64,000 nucleotides of DNA, taken from assembly GCA_028564705.1 (NCBI GenBank), contig JAPXFQ010000364.1, forward strand, positions 186,001 through 250,000, read 5' to 3'. The notes under the pieces were generated by a model. It worked only from the letters and a program-made list of their open reading frames with translations. It had not been told where the DNA came from and did not search any database. Source of the stretch: Apricaphanius iberus. Taxonomy: Eukaryota > Chordata > Actinopteri > Cyprinodontiformes > Aphaniidae. The number at the start of each line of letters is the position of its first letter. Position 1 is the first letter of the stretch. This document shows positions 13,663-37,639 of this stretch, in pieces. Position numbers and translations under genes: made by a program.

Positions 13663-13942
13663 TAAAGGGGCTTTATCGTGCCGTTTTACAGCTTTCAAGT
13701 TCTGGGAGAGACATATATATGATACAATTTTCTGTTGGTGTTATATAGTATTAATTTGTCCTGAAATCTAACTTGTATCCTGGAGTTAATGTTGGACCAC
13801 AAACTTTCTCTATAATTAAAGAGGATTACTCAGACATGCATGAATTTATCCAAAAACCAATCTGGCTGTTTTTTAAGGGAAATTGCACTACCAGATGGTT
13901 GGAAACTCCAAAAACTTGATTTTACATGATATATGCCCTTTA
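13663..13942. mobile_element. MITE-like unit with short imperfect TIRs
   Basis: The left end 'taaaggggctttatcgtg' and the reverse complement of the right end, 'taaagggcatatatcatg', are similar inverted termini about 280 bp apart. No ORF is present. I see only one copy in the window, so its mobile nature is an inference from the terminal symmetry. Confidence 0.45.
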
Positions 13943-14109
13943 GAGGAAGACGCCATCAACTATTAGAAAATTTAGAATAGTCTAAATTGTTTGAGATGGA
14001 AGGACTTTGTCAATAGCTTTAAAGATAAAATACCATAAGAAATAAAAATGCCTCTTATAAATATTGCAGGAAAGGAAACCTAAACATGATGGCTTGCTTC
14101 GGTGTCTTA

Positions 14110-17727
<3,618 letters not shown>

Positions 17728-17852
17728 AGCCATTTTGGCGTGGAACATGTCGTTAGGGTCATCAGTGGAGGAGAAAGTCTCCAGGTCTTTCTCGAGCTGC
17801 AGCAGCTGCCTCTCCATCTGCCTGAGGCTCTTTTCCAGATTCTCTGCAGAGA
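17728..17852 (-). CDS. diaph3: diaph3 exon: FH2 helical segment
   Basis: This 125-nt exon follows the acceptor 'gtatcttttag' and starts with two bases that complete a Val codon begun in the 26528-26657 exon. It encodes VSAENLEKSLRQMERQLLQL followed by EKDLETFSSTDDPNDMFHAK and MA, a coiled-coil-like FH2 helix. The 'LRQM.RQL.QLEK.LETF' pattern is closer to DIAPH3 than to DIAPH1 or DIAPH2. The exon ends immediately before an ATATCCTTT sequence, a U12-type donor, with no GT dinucleotide at the boundary. Confidence 0.92.
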
Positions 17853-26657
<8,805 letters not shown>

Positions 26658-26848
26658 CTATAGTAAAACACATAGGAAAACACCTTAAATTACACAGCTT
26701 TTGATGTGAATCAATTATTTATTTTTAAAAAAGGAGGACATCCCAACTCATACAAAAACCAGCAAGAGTTTCTTGGGAAAATAAAGGAACATACGTTGAT
26801 GACGTCATGTTAAACGACAACTTGATCACATCGATTCTATTTAAATAC

Positions 26849-27428
26849 TAGGGATGCAACGATACCACTTTTTTCAAACCAATACGATACGATACTTGTA
26901 TTTTAGTACTTGACGATTCAGAGTACGAATACCAAAACTTCTACCACACAAAAAAACCCAATAAATTGGAAGACAGTAGGGCTGGGCGGTATACCAAAAA
27001 TGTACTGATACCAAAATGTATGACCGTTACCGACGTCATTTTGCCATTTTTACCCAGCCCCCGTCACTTCCTCACATCATTTGGTCTGTGTGACCTGTTC
27101 TGAGTTAAGAAATAAAGAAAACAGTGGGAAACAAACACTGAATTTAAAGGCTGTTTGAAGCCGTTCAATAGCAAGAAGCCATCATAGTTTAAAGAACATT
27201 ATTAAAATTTTAATAGATTGTTACCAAAAATGAATTAGATAAAAAATGTATATTAACAAAAATGACAACAAAAAAATTAAATTCAGAGTGAAAAACACAA
27301 ATTTCTCTAAAATTATTGCAGTTTTCACATTTTAAGTATCATTTCATGGTATCTGTAAACTGTAACCGATGCAGAACATAACAGCAATATGAGCCCCAAT
27401 ACCCAATATCAGAATCAGTGCATCCCTA
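26849..27428. mobile_element. hAT-like MITE hosting a nested second element
   Basis: The ends are inverted: 'tagggatgcaacgatac' at the left, and 'agtgcatcccta' at the right, whose reverse complement is 'tagggatgcact'. The flanks 'ttaaatac' and 'ataaatac' form a 7-of-8 target-site duplication, the length expected for hAT. From 26977 the sequence switches to 'tagggctgggcggtatacc', the left end of a different family (full copy at 39646-40475), so that element or part of it inserted into this one. Confidence 0.7.
26977..27200 (+). mobile_element. Nested left part of a hAT-like element
   Basis: This stretch starts with the same 'tagggctgggcggtata' terminus as the element at 39646. It continues with shared blocks such as 'cgtcacttcctcac', 'tggtctgtgtga' and 'ctgtttgaagccgt'. 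It lacks the right terminus 'tattgcccagctcta', so it is internally deleted and 3'-truncated. Its downstream boundary is approximate. Confidence 0.6.
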
Positions 27429-28305
27429 ATAAATACACTTAACTAAATAGAACTTAGACAGGTGTTTATTTAAATGTTTCTGTCTCGTCTTTTTATTAAT
27501 CTTGGAGAAAGGCAGTTTTATACCATCACAGTTCACCGTTTCTTTCTGCGATTATATGCAATATTGTGAAAAGTTTTTTGGAAACCCTTTTACAACTGAT
27601 CCTTAAGTACAATAGGATTTTAAGTCTTGACAGCAACATATGGCTTTATCTAATAGATTCAATCCCACAGCAGCAGCTGAAATTTATTTACAATAAATTA
27701 GATTCTCTATAATTGTGGCCGGTGTAAACTAAAGAACATTGAGGGTCAAATGAACATACTTCAACAAACTTTTAGTTTAAGGATTTGAACATTTTGTCTG
27801 GGTTTTTTTGTCAAGTAGGTATGTTCTTAAGTGAATTATAAAAAACGTAAACAGCAAAGAAGTATTTGTTTTAAAACATGACATTTCAACATGGAAATGT
27901 ATGGTTTTGAAAAGCTACTGTATTGAAAACTGTGACGATGAAGTAAAAACATTAAATCAAAGAACTCTCCCTTGTTTGATGCTCTGATATGCCTGTTGTG
28001 GGCAAGGACGCAATCTAACATAACAGATGAAAATCTTCCACAGATGATCAACTGGGCTGACAGTCAGTGACTGCAAAGGGCCCACATATGACTCACATTA
28101 TTTTCATAGTCATCAAATGTTTCTGTGACCCCTCGTAACCTTCAATGGGGGGCATCCTGGTGGAGACCAGTTCACTCTAGACAGAAAAGTTTCATCAAAG
28201 GAGAAATCACTCAGAGGAATTTCATATTGATTTGCAGTGACCCTTCCCCCAAGGGGATAAGTGGATCCAAAGCAGATTGTCAGCGGAAAAAACAAAACAA
28301 AAAAG

Positions 28306-28331
28306 ATATATATATATATATATATATATAT
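28306..28331. repeat. (AT)13 microsatellite
   Basis: Uninterrupted dinucleotide run within the intron. Confidence 0.95.
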
Positions 28332-30339
28332 GAGGATAATAGAGCAATGAATTCTCCAAACCATAGGGGTCTGGCATTCAAGGCTTCGCTTTGATGCGTC
28401 ACTGCTATGTGTGTGTATAAATGGCCTCCTTTTTAGTTTCTGTTTTCCCTCTAAAGAAAAAAAGCGAGTCACAGCGTGAGAGCTTGTCACGGGCAGACGC
28501 GTTTGCCGCCGCAGACAAAAGTTGTCAGACATTACATGTATCGCTGCAATTTCGCCCACGACATGAGATGGCAGTATCTGCTGGGAATAATAAGACAAAG
28601 ACAGTTGCGTCTGAATGCCTGCGTCATGAATGCCAAGTGTCGACGGTGCAACAGATGATTTTATGTCTCATACTCATGCAGCAGATGCAATTTCACAATG
28701 CGATGACCCCCCTTCCCTGTACTCTCTCACCCGCGCACAACAATTTTTCAATTTCTCTGATAAATTTCCATCATTGCTCTTTTACAGTCTAATTCCAAGA
28801 TGCCTCTCAGTATCCCTGCTGTGTATCCCTCCTGTGGAGTGTGTTGCTGTGTATCTCTCTAGGTGATCTATTGGTAGACAGCAGTGTACTCAGACCCGCT
28901 GGGTTTAATCATGTTTGCATTATCTCCTCTAATCAAACATTCTCATCTCTCTTTTCATTTGTTATTTTTTCTTGCCTTTTTCTCCCTCCCTCCTTCTCTA
29001 AAAGCTTCAATGGCTTTCTCATAAAAGGTCCCTCTCTGAATTTAGATGGATGGTAATCATAGATGACAATGTAAACATTTCTTCTTTTTTCAGCTGGGCT
29101 GGGTGCAATTTCCCTGTGCTGTGAAGTGTGTCACAGTATTAAGTTGTCAAACTCTGGGGGAGGCATGAAGGTGATGCCTTCCTCTACATATTGTGCCTGA
29201 GACATCAACTCGCCATGGTCAGACAACATGTCAGCATGAGGGGGAAGAAAGAAGAAAAGAAAAGAAAAAAGAGATTGGCACACTGGAACAGTAGCATTAA
29301 ACAAAGCGGAAGACAAATAAACCTCTGTTGATTGATTATGTTATTGTTCTGCTAATGTTTTTAGTCCATCAAATATGCAGGAATCCACATTTGGCAAATG
29401 CGCTGGTGTTTTTATGAGCATAAGCATCCAAGTCTAACAGGGCAAAGAGGTGGCAGTGACAAATGGGTGCGTGCGGTGGCTGTTACTGTGGAAACCGTAG
29501 CGCATGTGCCAACAGCTTTAATGTAACCACTACAGGAATTTCTCATCCAAAGACTACACCTTGTTTTTGCCCTCACTATCACACAGGGAAACTTGGTGCT
29601 TAGTCTTCATCACACAGGTATACCCACAGGCCATGTCTTCATCCATGAAGCGCTTGGTTAGTCTTGAAGGGTGTGTGTGTGCTTTCAGAGGGGTCGTGGC
29701 CAGAGCCTCAATTATCTATTTGGAGCCGAAGGAAACGAACTACAGTAGGCCTGGCCTTTATTTTAATCTGTTTTGATAAATTCAAACTAATACGTAAACC
29801 TTGTCTTGTATGTTTAAATATCACTAGCCGTCTTTTAGGGCCAATGGTGATAAAAACAGAAGAAAATTAGCGGCTACAGTCGATCCTTCCACTTAGACCG
29901 CCGTGCAAAAAGGCACAACTCTGAAACTGCTGTCTAGACCTGCACTATGATATGAAGAGAAGCACTATGCAGGATTACAGAATTTTTGAAAGAAAGCCAT
30001 TTTTGCTTGTGCAGTTTACTGCAATCCATGTGGAAAACACATCTGCGTTATTAAAGACGGTGTTTTGATCATATGTGATCAAAATGCAACTTATTTTGGC
30101 CTACATAGCAAAACCTAATGCATGCCAGCTGGTGTTAAATCCAGGGTGGTAGTGGAAGAAAACTGTTAAAAGCTGTAAAAGAATTGAGATTGAGGTGGAG
30201 TAACCTTCCAGCTGAAGCCTGAAAAACACACAGCCAGAGCAACTATGGAATTATTTAATTTTCAAACATATACCTGGATCAGAATGGCCTTGTGGCTGAA
30301 AAGCTGCTCAAACATTGAGTTGCTTTAAAGAAAAACTTA

Positions 30340-30615
30340 CAACTTATCTGTTTAGAGCTGCTCTCTTTTTTCCTTTTAATGATTTTCCTGTTTTATGCTT
30401 AATTGCCGTTTTCACTTTTCATGCTTTTACGCAACGTTAACTTTCGCTAATTTCTTTTTTCTTTATGCCTTTTTGTGTGTCATTTTTTTCCTTTGCTGTT
30501 TTTAACCTTCCATGCTTTTATCATATGTTTGGTTTCTTTACCACCAAATCATGTGAAGCATCTTGAATTACCTTGTTGTTTGAAGGTGTGCTATACAAAT
30601 AAAATTGCCTTGCCT
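30340..30615 (+). repeat. Retroposon 3' tail
   Basis: The stretch ends with 'tgtgaagcatcttgaattac', then 'gtgctatacaaataaaattg' and 'ccttgcct', the kind of terminus seen in abundant fish LINE/SINE tails. Upstream is a T-rich region. No coding remains, and the start is approximate. Confidence 0.5.
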
Positions 30616-30799
30616 GGACCCACTTGCAAAACATGAAAATTGAGCTTTAGCTATACTGAAAAAAAGATTAAGGTTTCTACATTCATATGTGTAAAGCTGG
30701 TAGACAAACCCCGAAAGACTTTCAGCAGTGAAATGCAGTAGTGTTGTTACGAATCTATAACCTGGGAGTGGTATAAAAATGCTGTGCTTGGATTGGCCG

Positions 30800-30980
30800 T
30801 GCTAATTTGCCAACTGGCCTTGGCTGCTAGAGCAGTTCTTTTGGTATCTGGAAATTTTGGTCTTGATTTTAGTTTTGTCATGTCATATGTTGTTGTTCCC
30901 CTGGGCAAGGCACATATTTGTATAATTATCAGCAAATTAAGGTATGAATTTGTACATTTTGTGAGTGCCACTGGGTAAAT
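30800..30980 (+). repeat. Degenerate SINE-like fragment
   Basis: 'tgttcccctgggcaaggcac' at about 30894-30913 matches the 'gtgcccctgggcaaggcac' core of the SINE at 4250-4500. The surrounding sequence is only loosely similar, with no clear A or B box, so this is a very old relic or a chance match of the core. Confidence 0.35.
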
Positions 30981-31911
30981 GAGAGGAATGCAGTTATAGT
31001 GGTCTGCATAATTAAAAAAGTATATATCTCTCCCTGGTTACCATTTTATATGTCTTTGTGTTGTTTACTTGACAGACTGTACATTTACATCTAGATTGAT
31101 CTTTTGACAGTAGTCGGATTAATAGCTTAGACAGATTGGGAGTCGTGTCCCATTTTAGATGTCAGAGAGAAGTTTGAATCACTGAAGGAAGAGCATTTGA
31201 CGCCGTAACTCTCGGTGGTGACATACACCATTTAGTTTTAGACTTCTTCAGGTTAGTCTCCAGCGGCTCACAGGCAATGAACAGAGTCTGGTGGGATTTA
31301 ACCAGGCTGAGTTAAAGAAGGATCTTCATCAGTCCAACAATGCACTGATCGGCTGCTTATGTTGGTCTTAGCAGGTATATTCCTCCTCTTCTTCTTCCAC
31401 TACTGTGGAGTTGTAGATTTACGGTTCACTGGTTGCACAGAAATTTCATCACCGATCACATTATGTGGGTCTCTTAGTCCAATTTCTCGAACTCCAGTTC
31501 AGTTCAACTTCAGTCGGACTAAAGGTGCATTTCACAAGTCCGATTATAGTTGAACTGAGGCAATAATTCAACTTTCTCTTGCTGTATGTAAACGCACCGA
31601 GTGATGAGAATGATCATATATTTCCACCTTTTACAAATTCCTGATTCCTTTGAAGTCTTCTTTCAAAAAGAGGTGACGATAAAAATATCTATTTTGTTAA
31701 ACATATTACAGAAAAAAATAGAGTTAACAGCGGAACTGAGTCAGAACCAGGCAGACAATTTTCACATAAGGTCCACTTCACGTCTGTCAAATCTTTTTTT
31801 ATTGCTACTTCAGGTGTGCACCTGCAAACACAGATGTATAAAATCAATACGCAGTATCTGGAGCTTTATTGAGCACGTGTACCTCATGTTGAACCAGTGC
31901 CAAAGAGGTTA

Positions 31912-32301
<390 letters not shown>

Positions 32302-35193
32302 TTAGACTTCAAAAATATCTACAATCACATTTTTGGCACTTTCAACATTTAGACGATCTAATTTAGCTCACATTTATGCAACCTGCATACAGGAAAGTGT
32401 TGCTAGGTGCTGGTAATAGATGCTGGCAGTGATTTGATTTGAGTCCCAGGTCTGGTAAGTTAATTGTGGAGTTAGTGTCCATATAGACCAGGCAGTGGAG
32501 GGGGTGGAATATACAATAGCCTGCCTTGGATTACCACTCTCAAACAATTAGAGAAAATTGAAAAATATTGCATTGGGCCCAAGACCTGGCCACTACAGTG
32601 ATTGTGTATGTGTGCTGAGGAGGAGAAGATAGAGGGATACAGGTTCCAATTGTCTAGTTTAAACAACAGCTGGCTTTGTGGTTTGATGTCCCTCCATTGA
32701 GAGCAAAATAATTATCAAATATCTTTCAGCAAGTGACTGAGAGAGCATAGTTGTGTGATTGTCAATGTAATCATATGAAAAAAAGCTAAGAGCAAAACAA
32801 GAAATAAAGTATGTAGCAAGATAAGGACTGAAAAGGCAAAAAAAATAATCAAACGTGAAGCTAAGATTACATCCTGAGATCGGAGAAGTCGTTTCATAAC
32901 TATATGACTGTGATTAGATAATCAGGAAAAGAGAAAGCAAACACCATCTTGCCATGACTGTGAAAGTTTTTGGTTGTAATGACAACATTAGGTAAACTAG
33001 GTTTAATACAGGAAAAATACATTTTGGAAAATAAGTGACAATGATGAGAGAAAAAAAAAAACTTATCATGGAAGAAAATAGAATAAAATGGATGTAGACC
33101 ATAAAATGTAGGCACTGTATAAGTTCTGGAGTAATATAAGACTAAATTGATGCAGAAAAAAAAAAAAATATCTCACAGTACTTGTTATGTTCCACCCTGT
33201 GAATAATGTGTCTGCATGTTGTAGTTCATTTGTTTGAGAGGAGTGCAAACAAATACAGTACAAAACACCCGATCAGCATTAGTTTCTTCTAATGAGACTA
33301 TGCTCCCCTAACAACAGAAATAGATTTTTTGCCATTTTTCTTTATCTTCTTTGAACGCCTATAGGAGGATTTTTGCAAACATCTTTGCTGACGTGTGCAA
33401 GGGGTTGGGTGGCAAGAAAAATAAATAAATAACAAGTTATGAAGACAACACACACTTCCAAGAGAGTTTGGGGGCAAAATAGCTGATATACAAGTATTTT
33501 AAGGCCTGAAGACAGGAAGCGCTTTAGAGAGAACCCAAAAAAATCTCTATTGATGACAAAATCAAAGTTATTCAAAGCCTGTATGAGATCTGAAAAAAAA
33601 AAAAAAACTTACATTCGCCAGCTTCCTGGACACAAATCTCCTGGGGCCTGCCAAGCAGAGTCACAGAATGGTTTGTATCACCAATGGGTGATTGCCAAAG
33701 TTAACGGTGAAATCTTCACTGCAACTGCAAAGCTGGGAAAATCCTCATTGATCAGGGTCCTTATTTATTTATGGAAATGTATTTGCCGTTATACAATTTT
33801 AGTTCTCCTGTGACTTGAGAGGTTCAATGGTTTCTAGTCTCTGGTGAAAAAATTAATATCACTGCTTACAAAATTCTTCTTTTTTTCCCATCTAGTCATG
33901 TAGCAGATTAGATTTTTTTAAAGAAGCAGCTGTGAGGATAAGACAACTGATGCATGCACAGCAAAATGCATATGTAGTCACATCTCCTCTAAATAACAAA
34001 TACGTAGTCATAACGTCTAACCATGAACAAAATGTGTATCACAAATTGTCAGTTTCTGCAGTAATCCAAGCTTTCTTCAGAGCGTCCAGATTTATCTCAT
34101 GATCGCAAACCCTTTCATTTTTGACGATCCTTTTCGGAGGGAATTCAAATAAAAAAATTTTTTGTCAGGCCTCCAGTACAATGGACCACACAGCAAGAGT
34201 GAACCATCTGCTCCACCAAAAATGCAAAATAATTGAATTATAGGTAAAAATACAGTGTTCTTGCCACCAAATTCCATGACACAATTCAAGGGAACAAACA
34301 ATGTCACAAATGATTGGCCTATACTTAACAGATCACATTTTAAGCAAGCAATGAAGTGTAAAGCTTTCGTTTTGATTCTGACAAGATGACCACCCAGCCC
34401 AATCAGTTTTGGGTTTCTTTTTTAAGAGGTCGGAAAATTGTTGATAATAATACATAGAGAGCTTTAAACTCAACATTACTCAACATTTAAAGATTAGGAG
34501 GTATTGAGAGATACTATAATGGAAAATTAAAAATCTGCAGCACCTACATAGAAAATGCATTTCTATAAGATATTAACATTTGTCACAGACTCCTTTAATT
34601 AGGCTACCTGTTAATAACAACAAACATTCATCAGCTATACATGAGCAGCTGGTAAAGGATGTACCTTTGATTGCCTTTCAGGCATAGACCACTGCTCATT
34701 TATTTGCACAGAGCCCTGCAGGTTAGAGGAGATGTTCAGAGTGTTACCACCTGGCCCTTCCAACCAGCACCTTTCATTCCTCTTGGCCCTTATTAACAAA
34801 TTAAGCTTTGAGCAAATGTACAATGAATCCAAATAAAGATAAGTGGATTTTTCAACACAATGAAGATGTATGGAGAGCAGCTGTGAGAAGACCAATAGGC
34901 TTTTTATTCCAATTTTATACATAGAATAAGAAAGGCATGACAGTGAGAATGTACCGTTAATATCTGAGAGAACATATTAAGGGTTTAATAGTACACAAAA
35001 ATAGAAAAGTCATGATCCAGTTTGCTTTCAGTTTTCAATCAAGAACAATTTATACCAGTGATTTTTTTTTATTTGTGTCAGCAGTAAACAGTCTTTTTAA
35101 TTTATGAAATAAAAAAAATTAGAAAAATGTAAAAAATTAAATAAATAAAAAATTGTTTCTCAGAAAAACTTCAATGTAACGGTGCGTTCACAC

Positions 35194-35644
35194 TAGGGTT
35201 GCACAGATATCGATACTGGTATCGGGTATCGGCCCCGATACTGCCTAATGTACTGGTATCGGTAACGGTTAAACTTTTTCTTTATTTTTTTATTTTTTAT
35301 TTTTTTTGTAACGGTTAAACTTAACCGATACCATGAACCGAGACTCAAAATGGGGAAAATCTGCAACAAATTCACCCAAAAAGATAAATTTTTCACTTGA
35401 AATTTTATTTTTGTACTAATTTTATATTTTACATCTGTTATTTCGTCTCAGTTATGTTTAGTTTGTAAAGTCTGGTGCCTTTAATCCCTGTGGCCAAGCA
35501 GCCAGGGCACATGATCTATCGGAGCCATAGTGACAGGACCTCCACACTGTCAGAAATAGTATCGGATCGGTATCTGGTATCGACAGATACACAAAATCCA
35601 GCCATCGGTATCGGGACTGAAAAAGTCGGATTGGTGCATCCTTA
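35194..35644. mobile_element. hAT-type MITE with perfect 8-bp target duplication
   Basis: The 451-bp unit has inverted ends 'tagggttgcac' and 'gtgcatcctta'. It is flanked on both sides by GTTCACAC (35186-35193 and 35645-35652), a perfect 8-bp direct repeat diagnostic of hAT-style insertion. The interior is built of 'gatactggtatcgg'-like blocks near both ends. The ends are related to those of 26849-27428. There is no ORF. Confidence 0.85.
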
Positions 35645-35736
35645 GTTCACACCAAAGTCAAAAATGAGCTGTATGCCCCTAGTTGGACGCTTTAACATTC
35701 ACACCTCGACGCGGATCCAAAGCGAATTGAACCCCC

Positions 35737-37585
35737 TATGGGGGAAAGTTCCTGCCATTTATAAAGAGAATACAATTACAATTTGGGAGAGGATCATTAT
35801 GTCTTCTCTTACAAAACCTGTAATGCATGCACTCAAAATTTCTGCTCTTTATCAGATATTTTCTGTTCTCTCTCAAATTCTATGTTTCTTGCTCACGGAT
35901 TTTCTCCACGCTTGCAAACTGTATCTCTACGTAGATCAAAACTGTGCTTATGAACCTCTCTTCTCTGCTTGCGGATTCTGTGTGCTCGGTCGCAGATCCA
36001 GAAGTGTCGTTGCCTAGCAACTGTTCCAGCCAATAGAATGAGAGTTCTCCTAATATGGTTGCAGCCTGCTTTAGGTTGCGTTTGTTTTCTGCTGTGTGTT
36101 AGCCTGCGCCTACAGGTTACTGTGCTACCCACTGGATAAACAGAGAAAAAACGGAAAATGTATTTGATACATTCCAAATATTCATACAATTTCTATTTGT
36201 TTTTCTATTGCACATTTTTTTTCTATTAAGAGTATAATTAAAAGTTGTAAACTTTTAATATTGTGATATTCTTCTGATGTATTAAGTATATAATTAAGCT
36301 GTAAAAAGAATGTTTAAATGTTTAATGAAGAAAAGGAAGAGGGAAACAACTTTGGGTTGCTGCTCTCACAAGTTTTGGGGAATCACGATATAGCTTAGTA
36401 CTTTAAAAATAAATACTTTTTTGTTGTTATTTCAATTGTTTTGTGGATTGTCAAAACTCAAACAAAAATATTTTTGACCATCCGGTGTGCGATTAATTAC
36501 TTTGAATTGGCTGATCTGACAGACAGCAAACCCATGGTTTCTTCCTCATAAATCTCTGCCTAGTAACATGTCCAGCCAACTGGATGTCACTTTTTATTGA
36601 CCTGAAGCGGGATATTTCTTCACTTGATTCCACAGAATGGCTCAGCGTCAACCACAGTCTCAAGTAAGTCATTTGTGTATATATAAATACAATTTTTTTT
36701 TCTTTTGTTAACGATTACCCGAGTGCTAGTTCTGAAGGTAAACCTAAAGCAACCTAAAAAAAAGTTGTAACCTAACACAACCTAACGCTTTAGGACAGAA
36801 CATGGGTAACATGCGCCGATATTAAACACAGTTTATGTTCATTCGAAAGCTCTAAACAACATTACACTTTTGATGTAGTTGGCAGAGTCCCTAAACTCGT
36901 GAGAGCAGCAACCCAAAGTTGTTTCCCTCTTCCTTTTTCTTCATTAAACATTTAAAAATTCTTTTTACAGCTTAATTATATATTTAATACATCAGCAGAA
37001 TAACACAATATTAAAAGTTTACAACTTTTAATTATACTCTTAATAGAAAAAAAATGTGCAATAGAAAAACAAATAGAAATTGTATGAATATTTGGAATGT
37101 ATCAAATACATTTTCAGTGTTTATCCAGTGGGTAGCACAGTAACCTGTAGGCGCAGGCTAACACACAGCAGAAAACAAACGCAACCTAAAGCAGGCTGCA
37201 ACCATATTAGGAGAACTCTCATTCTATTGGCTGGAACAGTTGCTAGGCAACGACACTTCTCGATCTGTGAGCGAGTACACAGAATCCGCAAGCAGAGAAG
37301 AGAGGTTCATAAGCACAGTTTTGATCTACGTAGAGATACAGTTTGCAAGCGTGGAGAAAATCTGTGAGCAAGAAACATAGAATTTGAGAGAGAACAGAGA
37401 ATATCTGATAAAGAGCAGAAGTTTTTAACGCATGCATTTCAGGTTTTGAGAGAGAAGAGAAAATATTTGAAAGAAAGCAGAAGTTTTGAGCGGAAGCATT
37501 ACAGGTTTTGTAGGAGAAGACAGAATGATCCTCTCCCAAATTGTAATTGTATTCTCTTGATAAATGGCAGGAATTTTCCCCCATA
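35737..37585. mobile_element. Foldback element: ~640-690 bp inverted arms around a ~500 bp loop
   Basis: The left arm (35737 to about 36375) and right arm (about 36890-37585) are highly similar inverted repeats. The same 90-odd codon frame can be read minus-strand at 35893-36189 and plus-strand at 37080-37367. Similarity stops sharply at 'ccccata' on both outer edges. The right arm carries an extra tandem unit of roughly 60 bp. Each arm contains a palindromic 'gttgcctagcaac' and an adjacent 'ccaat'. The loop has an ATG-started mini-frame ending in a 'gtaagt' donor. The superfamily is unknown. Read in the diaph3 pre-mRNA it would form a very long hairpin. Confidence 0.8.
36637..36663 (+). other. 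Candidate short first coding exon inside the foldback loop
   Basis: 'cacagaATGG' provides a good initiation context, and the frame reads MAQRQPQSQ before 'caa|gtaagt', a strong splice donor at 36664. This looks like the first exon of a spliced gene, perhaps the start of a lost transposase. No second exon was found in the remaining loop, so it is at best a relic. Confidence 0.3.
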
Positions 37586-37639
37586 ACGCGCGTCAAAATT
37601 GCATATTTTGAAGCCAGAAAAACACAACTTGTGGTAGGA

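Noticed and set aside
28113..28598. Minus-strand 161-codon frame
   Set aside because: It runs through an (AT)n microsatellite encoding alternating Ile/Tyr. Not a plausible protein.
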